Below are positions 1 to 5,438 of a stretch of DNA of 17,526 bases, one piece after another. This stretch comes from Actinomycetes bacterium (GTDB lineage Bacteria > Actinomycetota > Thermoleophilia > Solirubrobacterales > 70-9). How positions within the stretch are numbered: position 1 is the first letter of the stretch; each line of letters opens with the position of its first letter. A model generated the notes under the pieces. It was not told where the DNA came from, searched no databases, and saw only the letters and a list, made by a program, of their open reading frames with translations. The position numbers were made by a program, and so were the translations under genes. The stretch is taken from NCBI GenBank assembly GCA_023436605.1, contig JAEZIQ010000088.1, positions 1 to 17,526 of the forward strand, read 5' to 3'.

Positions 1-783
1 GAGCAGGCCCGGCAGCGAACTGAACGGCTTCGGTTCTTCCATCGAGTCGTCCCGCGCTCGTAGCCAGCGGGCACGGTCGAGGTCGAGGTCGGCCACGAGC
101 AACCCCGGATCAGCGCCCGAAGCGAGAACTCCCTCGGGACCGGCGATCAGGGCGGAACCGGCCTCGCCGTCGAAGAGCTGCTGGGTAAGCCCGACGTACA
201 TCTCGTTTTCGACCGCCCGGGCCCGGGCCATCAGCTTCCAGTTGTCTGCGACCCGGTGGAAACCGCCCCCGGCCGGGGCGAGCAGGACCTCCGCTCCCCG
301 GAGGGCCAACACCCGGCAAAGCTCCGGGTTCCAGAGTTCCGAGCAGACCACAATCCCCAGTTTGAGGCCGTCCAGTTCGAACAGTCCGGGTTCCGGACCC
401 GGCGCCATCGGCGCCCCGGAGAGCACCGGATGGACGTCCCCGGTCGCCGGGTGGCTGCGCACGTACCGTCCGGCGTCCCGTCCTTCCCGATCGGTCAGGC
501 GCACGACGGTGAAGAACCGACCGTCGCCGGTCGCCTCGACCCGGCCCCAGCAGGCCGCTACACCAGCCTTCCGGCAAGCTTCGGCGATCGCCGGTGCCGC
601 ATCGTGTTCGAGACCGGCCGTGATCGGGCCGGGATAGCTTTCGGGAAATACGACCAGATCGGCTCTCGCGATGGCCGAATTCGCGATCAGCTTCGTCGCA
701 TCGTCGACCCGGGCTTCTTCCGGGGCGTTCCGGTCGATTGCCGGCTGGGCGATCGCCAGCCGGAAGCCGGTGGGCCCGCTCAC
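1..783 (-). CDS. Carbon-nitrogen hydrolase (nitrilase superfamily), 3' end cut by window edge
   Basis: The frame is open from a GTG at 783 to the window edge (261 codons), close to the usual family length of 260-290, so only the C-terminus is missing. The family cleaves C-N bonds of amides or nitriles, normally in the cytoplasm, with a Glu-Lys-Cys triad. Visible are the Glu in FPESYPG (E48), the nucleophile Cys in GIVVCSELWNPE (C147) and the second conserved Glu in RAVENEMY (E192). At the Lys position, normally YRKxH, the sequence reads YVRSH, so Arg (R109) stands where the catalytic Lys is expected. The GTG overlaps the TGA of the upstream DUF1989 gene as GTGA (780-783), suggesting translational coupling. 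DUF1989 proteins are linked to urea and amine metabolism, so a role in nitrogen-compound breakdown is plausible but inferred. The substrate cannot be told. Confidence 0.88.
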   Translation of the reverse strand, partial: MSGPTGFRLAIAQPAIDRNAPEEARVDDATKLIANSAIARADLVVFPESYPGPITAGLEHDAAPAIAEACRKAGVAACWGRVEATGDGRFFTVVRLTDREGRDAGRYVRSHPATGDVHPVLSGAPMAPGPEPGLFELDGLKLGIVVCSELWNPELCRVLALRGAEVLLAPAGGGFHRVADNWKLMARARAVENEMYVGLTQQLFDGEAGSALIAGPEGVLASGADPGLLVADLDLDRARWLRARDDSMEEPKPFSSLPGLL

Positions 784-1367
784 TGGTCCGCCCCCGAAAC
801 GGTGACCAGCAGACTGCCCGGCTTCCAGCCGGGGATCTCCCGGTCGGGGCAGGCCGAGACCGCGCAACTGACCTTGCGCAGCGCCCTGAACTCGAGGTGG
901 TCGCCAGGTTCGATGTCGATCCCGGCGAGACCGCGGTAGGCGACGTCGTCAGCCGAGAAGCCGACGAAAAACGAGAGCATCCCGATCAGTTCGCTTCGGG
1001 GTATGCCGAGGGCACCCGAGATCAGGTCCTGACAGCCGGGGCGGCGGTCCTCATAGACCTCGTCCCAACAGCCCGGATACATGATGTCGGCGATCCCCTC
1101 ACTCTTCAACGAGGTCAACTCGAAGGTCGCTTCCCCGTCGACGTCGAAGAGCGAGTCTCCGACTTCGGCCGAATAGACGAGCCACGGCCGCTTGAAGCGC
1201 TTCCAGCCGAGCTTGTTTCTGGTCAGGGCCTGGTCGAATCCCGGGAAACTGAAGTCGCCTCCCTGGGAGCCGTCCGGAGTTTCGATCCGGATCACTTCGC
1301 CAGCTTCCAGATCGAACCTGGTGCCCGTTCCATGGGCCACTTCAATCGATACTTCTGCCATTGCCAT
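780..1367 (-). CDS. DUF1989 / urea carboxylase-associated family protein
   Basis: A 195-residue protein of the DUF1989 family, often found next to urea carboxylase or aminomethyltransferase-type genes; its activity is not established. The C-terminal signature is clear: GDHLEFRAL (about 155-163) followed by SACPDREIPGW (171-181). C100, C112 and C173 are candidate metal ligands, as in the family. It is the first gene of a pair with the C-N hydrolase, sharing a GTGA overlap. The ATG at 1367 is the first of two Mets (MAMAEV); the second, at 1361, is an equally possible start. No convincing Shine-Dalgarno sits at the right distance, and the TAnnnT-N6-start pattern seen elsewhere is absent. A TAGAAT at 1443-1448, overlapping the stop of the upstream peptidase gene, could be a -10 element giving a leader of about 70 bases. 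Confidence 0.85.
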   Translation of the reverse strand: MAMAEVSIEVAHGTGTRFDLEAGEVIRIETPDGSQGGDFSFPGFDQALTRNKLGWKRFKRPWLVYSAEVGDSLFDVDGEATFELTSLKSEGIADIMYPGCWDEVYEDRRPGCQDLISGALGIPRSELIGMLSFFVGFSADDVAYRGLAGIDIEPGDHLEFRALRKVSCAVSACPDREIPGWKPGSLLVTVSGADQ

Positions 1368-1445
1368 CGCACCCGCTTTCTCTCGGGTCGCACTCCTTAA
1401 TCGAAGCGGTGCTTACGAACTCAGTGCGACGGTATGGGGACGATT

Positions 1446-2099
1446 CTAGTCACCGGAGGCAGAGAAGTGCTGGTAATCCCGGGGGCCCGACCAGAAGCCT
1501 CCCCACTCCCAGCCGATCGATGCGAAGGCCCGCACCACATGCCCCCGCGGCGGGATCATCCCTTTGCGGACCGGCCTGCGACTGGCGTACGCCCTCCCCC
1601 TCGCCGGTGAGACGTGGCTACCCGAGACGTAGGGGTTCTCAACCGGGTTGATGTCGATCGCCCGCCCGAACGCATGGCGGGACCAGACCCCGGGACGACC
1701 GGCGACTTCGCGGCAGTTGAAGGCCGAAGTGTTGTCCGCGTTCATCGAGCGGTGATCGTCTGCCCCGTAGGCATCGACCAGCCTCATTCTGCGGATCCGG
1801 AAACCGGCGTTGAAGAGCCGGCGGAACACCTTGACCATGCGGGGCGCGGCGGTCCTGTGTACGACCAGGAAGCCACGGCTGACCCCACCGTTGAAGTCCC
1901 GGTAGGGGAGCTTCAGGAGCCGCAGGTCGGCCAGTCCGACCGGACAGCCGCGATGCCAGGATGAACCGGTCATGCGTTTCCTCAGGTCGGCGTCGATCCG
2001 CAGGACCTCCCCCCGGAAGGGCTCCCGGGCCGCCGAGGTGGCCTGGGCCGGGATCAGCAGAGAGAGAGTGACGGCGCCGGTCGCCAGTAGCAACTTCAC
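1446..2099 (-). CDS. Secreted M15-type peptidase (D,D-carboxypeptidase or L,D-endopeptidase-like)
   Basis: A 217-residue exported protein with a Sec signal peptide (about residues 1-23, cleavage near ATSAA). The zinc site of the M15 family is present: SRHAFGRAID gives H142 and D149, and DYQHF gives H211. The IGWEWGGFW stretch before the last His is also typical. Related enzymes (VanY, CwlK, phage endolysins) cut stem peptides of peptidoglycan outside the membrane, so cell-wall remodelling is the likely role; the exact bond cleaved cannot be read from sequence. The GTG at 2099 is supported by TAGTCT exactly six bases upstream, indicating a leaderless mRNA. The gene diverges from the small SAP-type gene, and its own stop is followed after 78 bases by the DUF1989 gene. 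Confidence 0.88.
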   Translation of the reverse strand: MKLLLATGAVTLSLLIPAQATSAAREPFRGEVLRIDADLRKRMTGSSWHRGCPVGLADLRLLKLPYRDFNGGVSRGFLVVHRTAAPRMVKVFRRLFNAGFRIRRMRLVDAYGADDHRSMNADNTSAFNCREVAGRPGVWSRHAFGRAIDINPVENPYVSGSHVSPARGRAYASRRPVRKGMIPPRGHVVRAFASIGWEWGGFWSGPRDYQHFSASGD

Positions 2100-2105
2100 C
2101 TTCCG

Positions 2106-2111
2106 AGACTA
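2106..2111 (-). promoter_or_regulatory. -10 element of leaderless promoter for the M15 peptidase
   Basis: TAGTCT, then six bases (CGGAAG), then the GTG start at 2099. This places the expected transcription start on the start codon. The GGAAG directly abuts the GTG and is too close to act as a Shine-Dalgarno. Confidence 0.6.
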
Positions 2112-2145
2112 GACAGCCGGTCAGAAACTCAAACCGTCCGGGCGA

Positions 2146-2151
2146 TAAAGT
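2146..2151 (+). promoter_or_regulatory. -10 element upstream of the SAP-type gene
   Basis: TAAAGT, then CTGAGC (six bases), then GTG at 2158, which opens a 14-codon leader ORF rather than the main gene. It diverges from the M15 peptidase promoter; the two -10 boxes are about 35 bases apart, so their upstream regions overlap. Confidence 0.5.
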
Positions 2152-2157
2152 CTGAGC

Positions 2158-2202
2158 GTGATCAATTGGTTCCCTACGTCTCACAAATGGAAGAAGTCGT
2201 GA
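2158..2202 (+). CDS. Possible 14-residue leader ORF coupled to the SAP-type gene
   Basis: GTG at 2158 lies exactly six bases after TAAAGT and opens a 14-codon frame (MINWFPTSHKWKKS) ending in TGA at 2200-2202. That TGA overlaps a GTG of the downstream gene as GTGA (2199-2202). Its positively charged end (KWKK) arises from the bases that also supply the GGAAG ribosome-binding site of the main gene. It may work by translational coupling rather than through its peptide. The reading is based on position only; no homology is expected at this length. Confidence 0.35.
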   Translation: MINWFPTSHKWKKS

Positions 2203-2486
2203 AGAAGACCGTCGCGGTCGGCATCGCCGGCGTGACCGCGATCGTGGTCGCAGCCTGGCGACGGATCCAGCGTGACAACACCCTGGAAACGGATTCCGTT
2301 CCGGCTGATAGCGCGGCAGCGAAAACGTCCCCGGAACCAGCTCCCGGCCAGTCGCTCTTCACGCCTTCGGTCAGCGAGAAGTCGACCAAGGCCGAGCTCT
2401 ACGAGGTCGCATCCGAACTGAACATCGAAGGTCGCTCGAAGATGAACAAGACCGACCTGCTCGCCGCGATCCGCGCCGCCTCCTAG
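2199..2486 (+). CDS. Small membrane-anchored protein with C-terminal Rho-N/SAP-like domain
   Basis: A 95-residue protein. One hydrophobic segment (about residues 5-20, VAVGIAGVTAIVVAAW) is followed by RR, a low-complexity acidic/Pro-rich linker (30-58), and a C-terminal helical domain, KAELYEVASELNIEGRSKMNKTDLLAAIR (64-92 here). That domain resembles the Rho N-terminal/SAP fold that often binds nucleic acid. A membrane-tethered nucleic-acid-binding role is inferred, not shown. I chose the GTG at 2199 because GGAAG lies at good spacing upstream and it overlaps the leader ORF stop; an in-frame ATG at 2187 adds four residues, and a TTG at 2166 is less likely. The gene converges on ogt with a 4-base overlap of stop codons (2483-2486) and no terminator between them. 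Confidence 0.7.
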   Translation: MKKTVAVGIAGVTAIVVAAWRRIQRDNTLETDSVPADSAAAKTSPEPAPGQSLFTPSVSEKSTKAELYEVASELNIEGRSKMNKTDLLAAIRAAS

Positions 2487-3091
2487 ACACCCGCACGGTC
2501 GCGTTCCATCGCCAGCAGGGCCGCCTTCATCGGGGACCCGCCGCCGTACGAGCCAACCGAGCCGTCGGAGCGGAGCACGCGATGGCAGGGGACGACGATC
2601 GGCAGGGGGTTGGTGGCCAGGGCCGATCCGGCAGCCCGTACCGCTCGCGGGCTCCCGGCCCGTTCGGCCATCTGCGCGTAGCTTGCGGTCGATCCGTAGG
2701 GGATCGCGGCCGTTTCGCGGAGCACTTCCCGGCGGAATCCCCGGGTCAGCTGCCAGTCGAGGGGCAGGTCGAAGTGGCGCAGGTTGCCGGCGAAGTACTC
2801 GTCGAGCTGCTGCCGGGCCACCGCGACCGAATCCCTTCCGGTGAGGGCGATCCTTGGAGAAACCCTCCGGGCGAGATCCTCGAGGATTTCCTCCTCGGCT
2901 TCGGCGTCGAGTCCGATCCGTACGATGCCGCCTTCACCGGCCACGACGAGCAGGGCCCCGAAGGGGGATTCGTGTCGTTCATAGGCGAGATCGATCAGGT
3001 TCTCGGAACCCGCCCGCTCCAGCAACTCGCCTCTCAGCGCATGCCAGTTCGAAGACGGCTTGCCGGCCAGTCTGCTTTCCAGATCACTCAT
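2483..3091 (-). CDS. ogt: Methylated-DNA--protein-cysteine S-methyltransferase (O6-alkylguanine repair)
   Basis: A 202-residue suicide repair protein that transfers O6-alkyl groups from guanine to its own cysteine. The active-site motif PCHRV is at 168-172 (acceptor C169), with the DNA-binding stretch YGSTASYAQMA (132-142), the RAVRAAGSA segment with the arginine finger (149-157) and the GSYGGG lid (180-185). The N-terminal RNase-H-like domain begins at about residue 36. The preceding 35 residues (from MSDLESRL) are an extension of unknown role. The ATG at 3091 overlaps the 3' end of the sigma-factor gene by 8 bases, so the two are almost certainly co-transcribed and coupled. This suggests that sigma factor controls a response to alkylation damage, which is an inference. 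Confidence 0.93.
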   Translation of the reverse strand: MSDLESRLAGKPSSNWHALRGELLERAGSENLIDLAYERHESPFGALLVVAGEGGIVRIGLDAEAEEEILEDLARRVSPRIALTGRDSVAVARQQLDEYFAGNLRHFDLPLDWQLTRGFRREVLRETAAIPYGSTASYAQMAERAGSPRAVRAAGSALATNPLPIVVPCHRVLRSDGSVGSYGGGSPMKAALLAMERDRAGV

Positions 3092-3572
3092 GGCCGATCC
3101 TTTCTCTCAGAGTTCTGAGTCCCTCGAACACGTTGCGCCGGGCCGCCGCCTCCGAGATATTCATCGCCTGGGCGATCTCCCGGTGGGACAGGTCGCCCCT
3201 GAAGCGGAGAGTCACTGCCAGTCGTTGCTTCTCCGGCAGAACCCGCACCTCATCCCAGACCGGGTCCTCCAGCTGTTCGGCCACCGCGGCCGACGGCCAA
3301 GCGTCGACTTCACCTTCCGGCCGGGCGCGTTTGTTGCTGCGGCGCTGCTCGTCAATCGCCTTGTTGCCGGCGATCGTGAAAAGCCAGGCCCTCACCGATT
3401 CGACCCTGGTCTTGTCCCAGACGGCCAGAGCAGCCAGCATCGTGTCCTGAAAGACGTCGTCGGCCCGATCCGGTCCGACCCGGCTGATCAGCCACGAATG
3501 AATACCGGGCCCGTGTTCTTCGAGCGCCAGTTCGAAGGGCGGCGGTGCGGCTCTCTCGACTTTCGCGTTCAC
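3084..3572 (-). CDS. ECF-type RNA polymerase sigma factor
   Basis: A 162-residue sigma-70 family protein of ECF size. Region 2 spans about residues 25-82 (RADDVFQDTMLAAL, then FTIAGNKAIDEQRR, the region that binds core and melts the -10). Region 4 spans about 106-158 (LPEKQRLAVTLRF, then LSHREIAQAMNISEAAAR, the helix-turn-helix for the -35). The frame stays open far upstream, but GTG at 3572 is chosen because no other good start precedes region 2 and because the stop of a leader ORF overlaps it as GTGA. No anti-sigma gene is adjacent; the position usually held by one is taken by ogt, which overlaps by 8 bases. Regulation probably acts through the shared promoter at 3635-3640 and translational coupling. 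Confidence 0.9.
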   Translation of the reverse strand: MNAKVERAAPPPFELALEEHGPGIHSWLISRVGPDRADDVFQDTMLAALAVWDKTRVESVRAWLFTIAGNKAIDEQRRSNKRARPEGEVDAWPSAAVAEQLEDPVWDEVRVLPEKQRLAVTLRFRGDLSHREIAQAMNISEAAARRNVFEGLRTLRERIGHE

Positions 3573-3628
3573 TGCCCCTGAGACGAACCAGAGGCCGGTT
3601 TTGTGAGATCGGCTGCAACCGGACTCAT
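3569..3628 (-). CDS. Possible 19-residue leader ORF coupled to the sigma factor
   Basis: ATG at 3628 lies exactly six bases after TAGAGT, so the mRNA would begin on it. The frame encodes MSPVAADLTKPASGSSQGQ and ends with TGA (3571-3569), which overlaps the sigma-factor GTG (3572-3570) as GTGA. An AGGGG within its last codons could also act as a ribosome site for the sigma gene, at short spacing. The same arrangement occurs before the SAP-type gene. The peptide resembles nothing I know; its existence rests on position alone. Confidence 0.42.
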   Translation of the reverse strand: MSPVAADLTKPASGSSQGQ

Positions 3629-3634
3629 GCGGCA

Positions 3635-3640
3635 ACTCTA
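3635..3640 (-). promoter_or_regulatory. -10 element for the leader ORF/sigma factor/ogt operon
   Basis: TAGAGT on the minus strand, then TGCCGC, then ATG at 3628. It shares two base pairs (3639-3640) with the -10 of the divergent HAD gene. Confidence 0.5.
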
Positions 3641-3644
3641 TTCT
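3639..3644 (+). promoter_or_regulatory. -10 element of leaderless promoter for the HAD phosphatase
   Basis: TATTCT, then TGCCGG, then GTG at 3651. It overlaps the divergent -10 of the sigma operon by two base pairs, so polymerase can probably open only one direction at a time. Confidence 0.55.
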
Positions 3645-3650
3645 TGCCGG

Positions 3651-4430
3651 GTGGCTCTGGCCGACCAATACGACGGTTTCCTGATCGACCTCGACGGGGT
3701 CGTCTGGCTGGGCCATGAACTGATCGACGGCTCGGCCGAGACACTGAACTCTCTGAAGGCAGCCGGCAAGCCGGTCGTCTTCGTCACCAACAGCCCGAGG
3801 ATCACTCCCGCCGAGCAGGCCCGCATCCTGCAGGAGCAGGGGGTCGAGACCGACCAGGGCCGGGTCGTTACCGCCGGATCGACCCTCCTGAATCTGGCCC
3901 GGGACCGGATCGGGGACGGCGCCAGGGTTTTCGCGACCGGAACCCACGGTTTCCTCGAACAGGTGACCGGTGCGGGCTTCGAACTCGTCCCGATCGACCA
4001 GTGGGATCGGGCCGCCGGGGTGCTGGTCACCGGCCACCCCCACTTCAACTACGACGAGCTGAAGGCGGCCTCGATGGCCGCCCGGGCGGGCGCCTTCTTC
4101 GCGGCGACCGGCAAGGACCCGACCATGCCGATGCCGGACGGGCTCTGGCCGGGAACGGGGTCAATTCTCGCGGCAATCGAAACCGCCTCGGGCCGCGAAG
4201 CGATGATCGCCGGCAAACCGGAGAAACCGATCTTTGAGATGGGCCTCGAAGTCCTCGCCCTCCCGGAGGACGCCCGCGTGGCAATGATCGGTGACCGCCT
4301 CGACACTGATGTAGGAGGAGCCCAGGCGGCCGGACTCGACGGAATCCTCGTCGCCGGAAACGAATCCCACTCCCCTACCACAGACGTCACCCCCGACCAC
4401 GAAATCCCAAACCTGGCATCCCTGATCTAG
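3651..4430 (+). CDS. HAD-IIA family phosphatase (NagD-like)
   Basis: A 259-residue haloacid-dehalogenase-fold hydrolase that removes phosphate from small cytoplasmic metabolites. All four HAD motifs are seen: DLDGVVW (nucleophile D13, acid/base D15), TNS (46-48), the motif III Lys in AGKPEKPIF (K189) and GDRLDTDV (D215, D220). The C2-type cap between motifs II and III places it in the NagD/p-nitrophenyl phosphatase/phosphoglycolate phosphatase-like group; the substrate is unknown. In-frame starts exist at 3603 (GTG) and 3627 (ATG). I prefer GTG 3651 because TATTCT lies six bases before it and because the domain starts within ten residues. The gene diverges from the sigma/ogt operon and ends 16 bases before a strong hairpin. 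Confidence 0.92.
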   Translation: MALADQYDGFLIDLDGVVWLGHELIDGSAETLNSLKAAGKPVVFVTNSPRITPAEQARILQEQGVETDQGRVVTAGSTLLNLARDRIGDGARVFATGTHGFLEQVTGAGFELVPIDQWDRAAGVLVTGHPHFNYDELKAASMAARAGAFFAATGKDPTMPMPDGLWPGTGSILAAIETASGREAMIAGKPEKPIFEMGLEVLALPEDARVAMIGDRLDTDVGGAQAAGLDGILVAGNESHSPTTDVTPDHEIPNLASLI

Positions 4431-4446
4431 GTAAGTCGGTTCGAAG

Positions 4447-4510
4447 CGGGCACACCCGAAAAAGGCTTCGGGGGAGCCCGCAGGGCGACGGACTTTTTTG
4501 GGTGTGCCCG
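4447..4510. terminator. Nested bidirectional terminator between converging genes
   Basis: The outer arms 4447-4463 and 4494-4510 pair over 17 bp with one G-U (CGGGCACACCC outside, an A-run/T-run inside). Nested within, on the minus strand, GGCT and AGCC (4475-4478 and 4464-4467) form a hairpin followed directly by TTTTT, a standard intrinsic terminator for minus-strand transcription. On the plus strand, TTTTTT (4494-4499) follows GCCC/GGGC pairing (4476-4486). It separates the HAD gene from the oppositely directed GH114 gene and could serve both. Confidence 0.7.
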
Positions 4511-4529
4511 TGTCGGACCGGATCGAGCG

Positions 4530-5357
4530 TCAGGAGCAGGGACGCCAGGGCCTGGCGAAGAGGTCGTACTCCTTGCCGATGGCGCTGAAGCCAAGCTTCT
4601 TCGCCCGGGAGCAGAAGGCCGATCGCGGGCGTTCGTACTCGACCGAGTAGACCGCCTTGTTCTGGCGGATGAACGGAAGGTAGTAGCCGCATTCGTTGTA
4701 CTGGAAGCACTGTTCGACCACCGCGAAATCGAAGTCCCGCACCAGTTTGCGGGCCTGTCTGCCGTCGTTCTTGAGGCCGACCGCGAGGCCGTTGCGATGG
4801 GCCAGCCCGGCAATCCAGCGGTTGAACCGAAGCTGGTCTTTGGCGGTGAGCGGGAAGCCGGTCGGGTTTTCCCAGCCGTTGATGTTGTCCGGCTCGAGAC
4901 CGTCGAACCCCTTTCGGGCACACATCCGGATCCGCGCCTTGATCGGAGCGGCGAACTTGTGGAAGCGTCGGATGTCGAGCCAGCGTTCGTTCGGGTAGCC
5001 GTCGTAGGCCCTGCCGATCACTGACCTGGGGAAACGCCTTGCGTCAGGACGGTAGTTCTCCCAGCTGCCAACATCGATGTAACAGATCACCTTGCGTCCC
5101 TGCGAGTGAAGCTTGGTGACGGTCGCTTTCGAAACGTTGAACCCGTCGACCTCGTAGACCGGAGCGTCGATCGTGGTGTCGATTCTGCCCTGAAGCTGGA
5201 ACTGCCAGCCCGCGGTCGTCGGTTTCGGCTGCCAGCGGGAAGGCTTGGCGTCGGAGTTCTCCGGATTCGATGAACAGGCCGCCAACACGACCATCAGAGC
5301 GAGAAGGAGAAAGGCCACCGCGCAGGGCAAAGCGCGCGGAAATCGGGCAGCAGGCAT
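4530..5357 (-). CDS. GH114-family (endo-alpha-1,4-polygalactosaminidase-like) lipoprotein
   Basis: A 275-residue exported lipoprotein. The signal peptide ends in the lipobox LAAC (lipidated Cys at 28), so it should sit on the outer face of the membrane. Residues about 46-265 match the GH114 TIM-barrel family: WQFQLQGRID, then APVYEVDGFN, VICYIDVGSWENYRPD (90-105), ERWLDIR (124-130), GFDGLEPDNINGW (150-162, acidic residues of the presumed active site), GLAVGLKND (190-198) and FAVVEQCFQY (211-220). Founding members cleave galactosamine-containing polysaccharide; the substrate here is unknown. Four Cys late in the protein (217, 223, 249, 274) may form disulfides. The ATG at 5357 follows TAAGCT at six bases, indicating a leaderless message, and there is no Shine-Dalgarno. 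Its end faces the HAD gene across a terminator. Confidence 0.9.
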   Translation of the reverse strand: MPAARFPRALPCAVAFLLLALMVVLAACSSNPENSDAKPSRWQPKPTTAGWQFQLQGRIDTTIDAPVYEVDGFNVSKATVTKLHSQGRKVICYIDVGSWENYRPDARRFPRSVIGRAYDGYPNERWLDIRRFHKFAAPIKARIRMCARKGFDGLEPDNINGWENPTGFPLTAKDQLRFNRWIAGLAHRNGLAVGLKNDGRQARKLVRDFDFAVVEQCFQYNECGYYLPFIRQNKAVYSVEYERPRSAFCSRAKKLGFSAIGKEYDLFARPWRPCS

Positions 5358-5363
5358 CGGGAA

Positions 5364-5369
5364 AGCTTA
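5364..5369 (-). promoter_or_regulatory. -10 element of leaderless promoter for the GH114 lipoprotein
   Basis: TAAGCT, then TTCCCG, then ATG at 5357. A weak -35-like TTGGTC lies 18 bases further upstream, inside the arm of the hairpin at 5387-5430. Confidence 0.55.
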
Positions 5370-5386
5370 ATGACCGGCAACCATCA

Positions 5387-5430
5387 AGACCAACGGTTTC
5401 CCACAACTATTGTGGAAAATCGTTGGTTCT
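5387..5430 (-). terminator. Long hairpin downstream of thyX, upstream of the GH114 promoter
   Basis: The arms 5390-5406 and 5410-5426 agree at 15 of 17 positions around a 3-base loop (CTA), and AGA/TCT outside extends the stem across a one-base bulge. It starts nine bases after the thyX stop, so it probably ends or stabilises the thyX transcript. No clear T-run follows, so intrinsic termination is uncertain. It lies upstream of the GH114 transcription start and could also be a binding site. Confidence 0.5.
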
Positions 5431-5438
5431 GTTCCCGG

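Noticed and set aside
242..939. Plus-strand frames opposite the C-N hydrolase
   Set aside because: The minus-strand frame carries the family's conserved motifs; the plus-strand frames do not.
1393..1398. AAGGAG upstream of the DUF1989 gene as its ribosome-binding site
   Set aside because: It is 25 bases from the ATG, too far, and no start codon lies at the proper distance after it.
3084..4043. The 319-codon version of the sigma-factor frame
   Set aside because: The upstream half is antisense to the HAD gene, and sigma region 2 begins just after the GTG at 3572.
4387..4923. Minus-strand frames across the terminator and GH114 gene
   Set aside because: They read through the hairpin and lie in other frames of a well-supported lipoprotein gene.
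5397..5420. DnaA-box-like TTTTCCACA and TTTCCCACA in the hairpin after thyX
   Set aside because: They are imperfect, only two, and explained by the arms of the hairpin; no dnaA, dnaN or AT-rich unwinding region is nearby.
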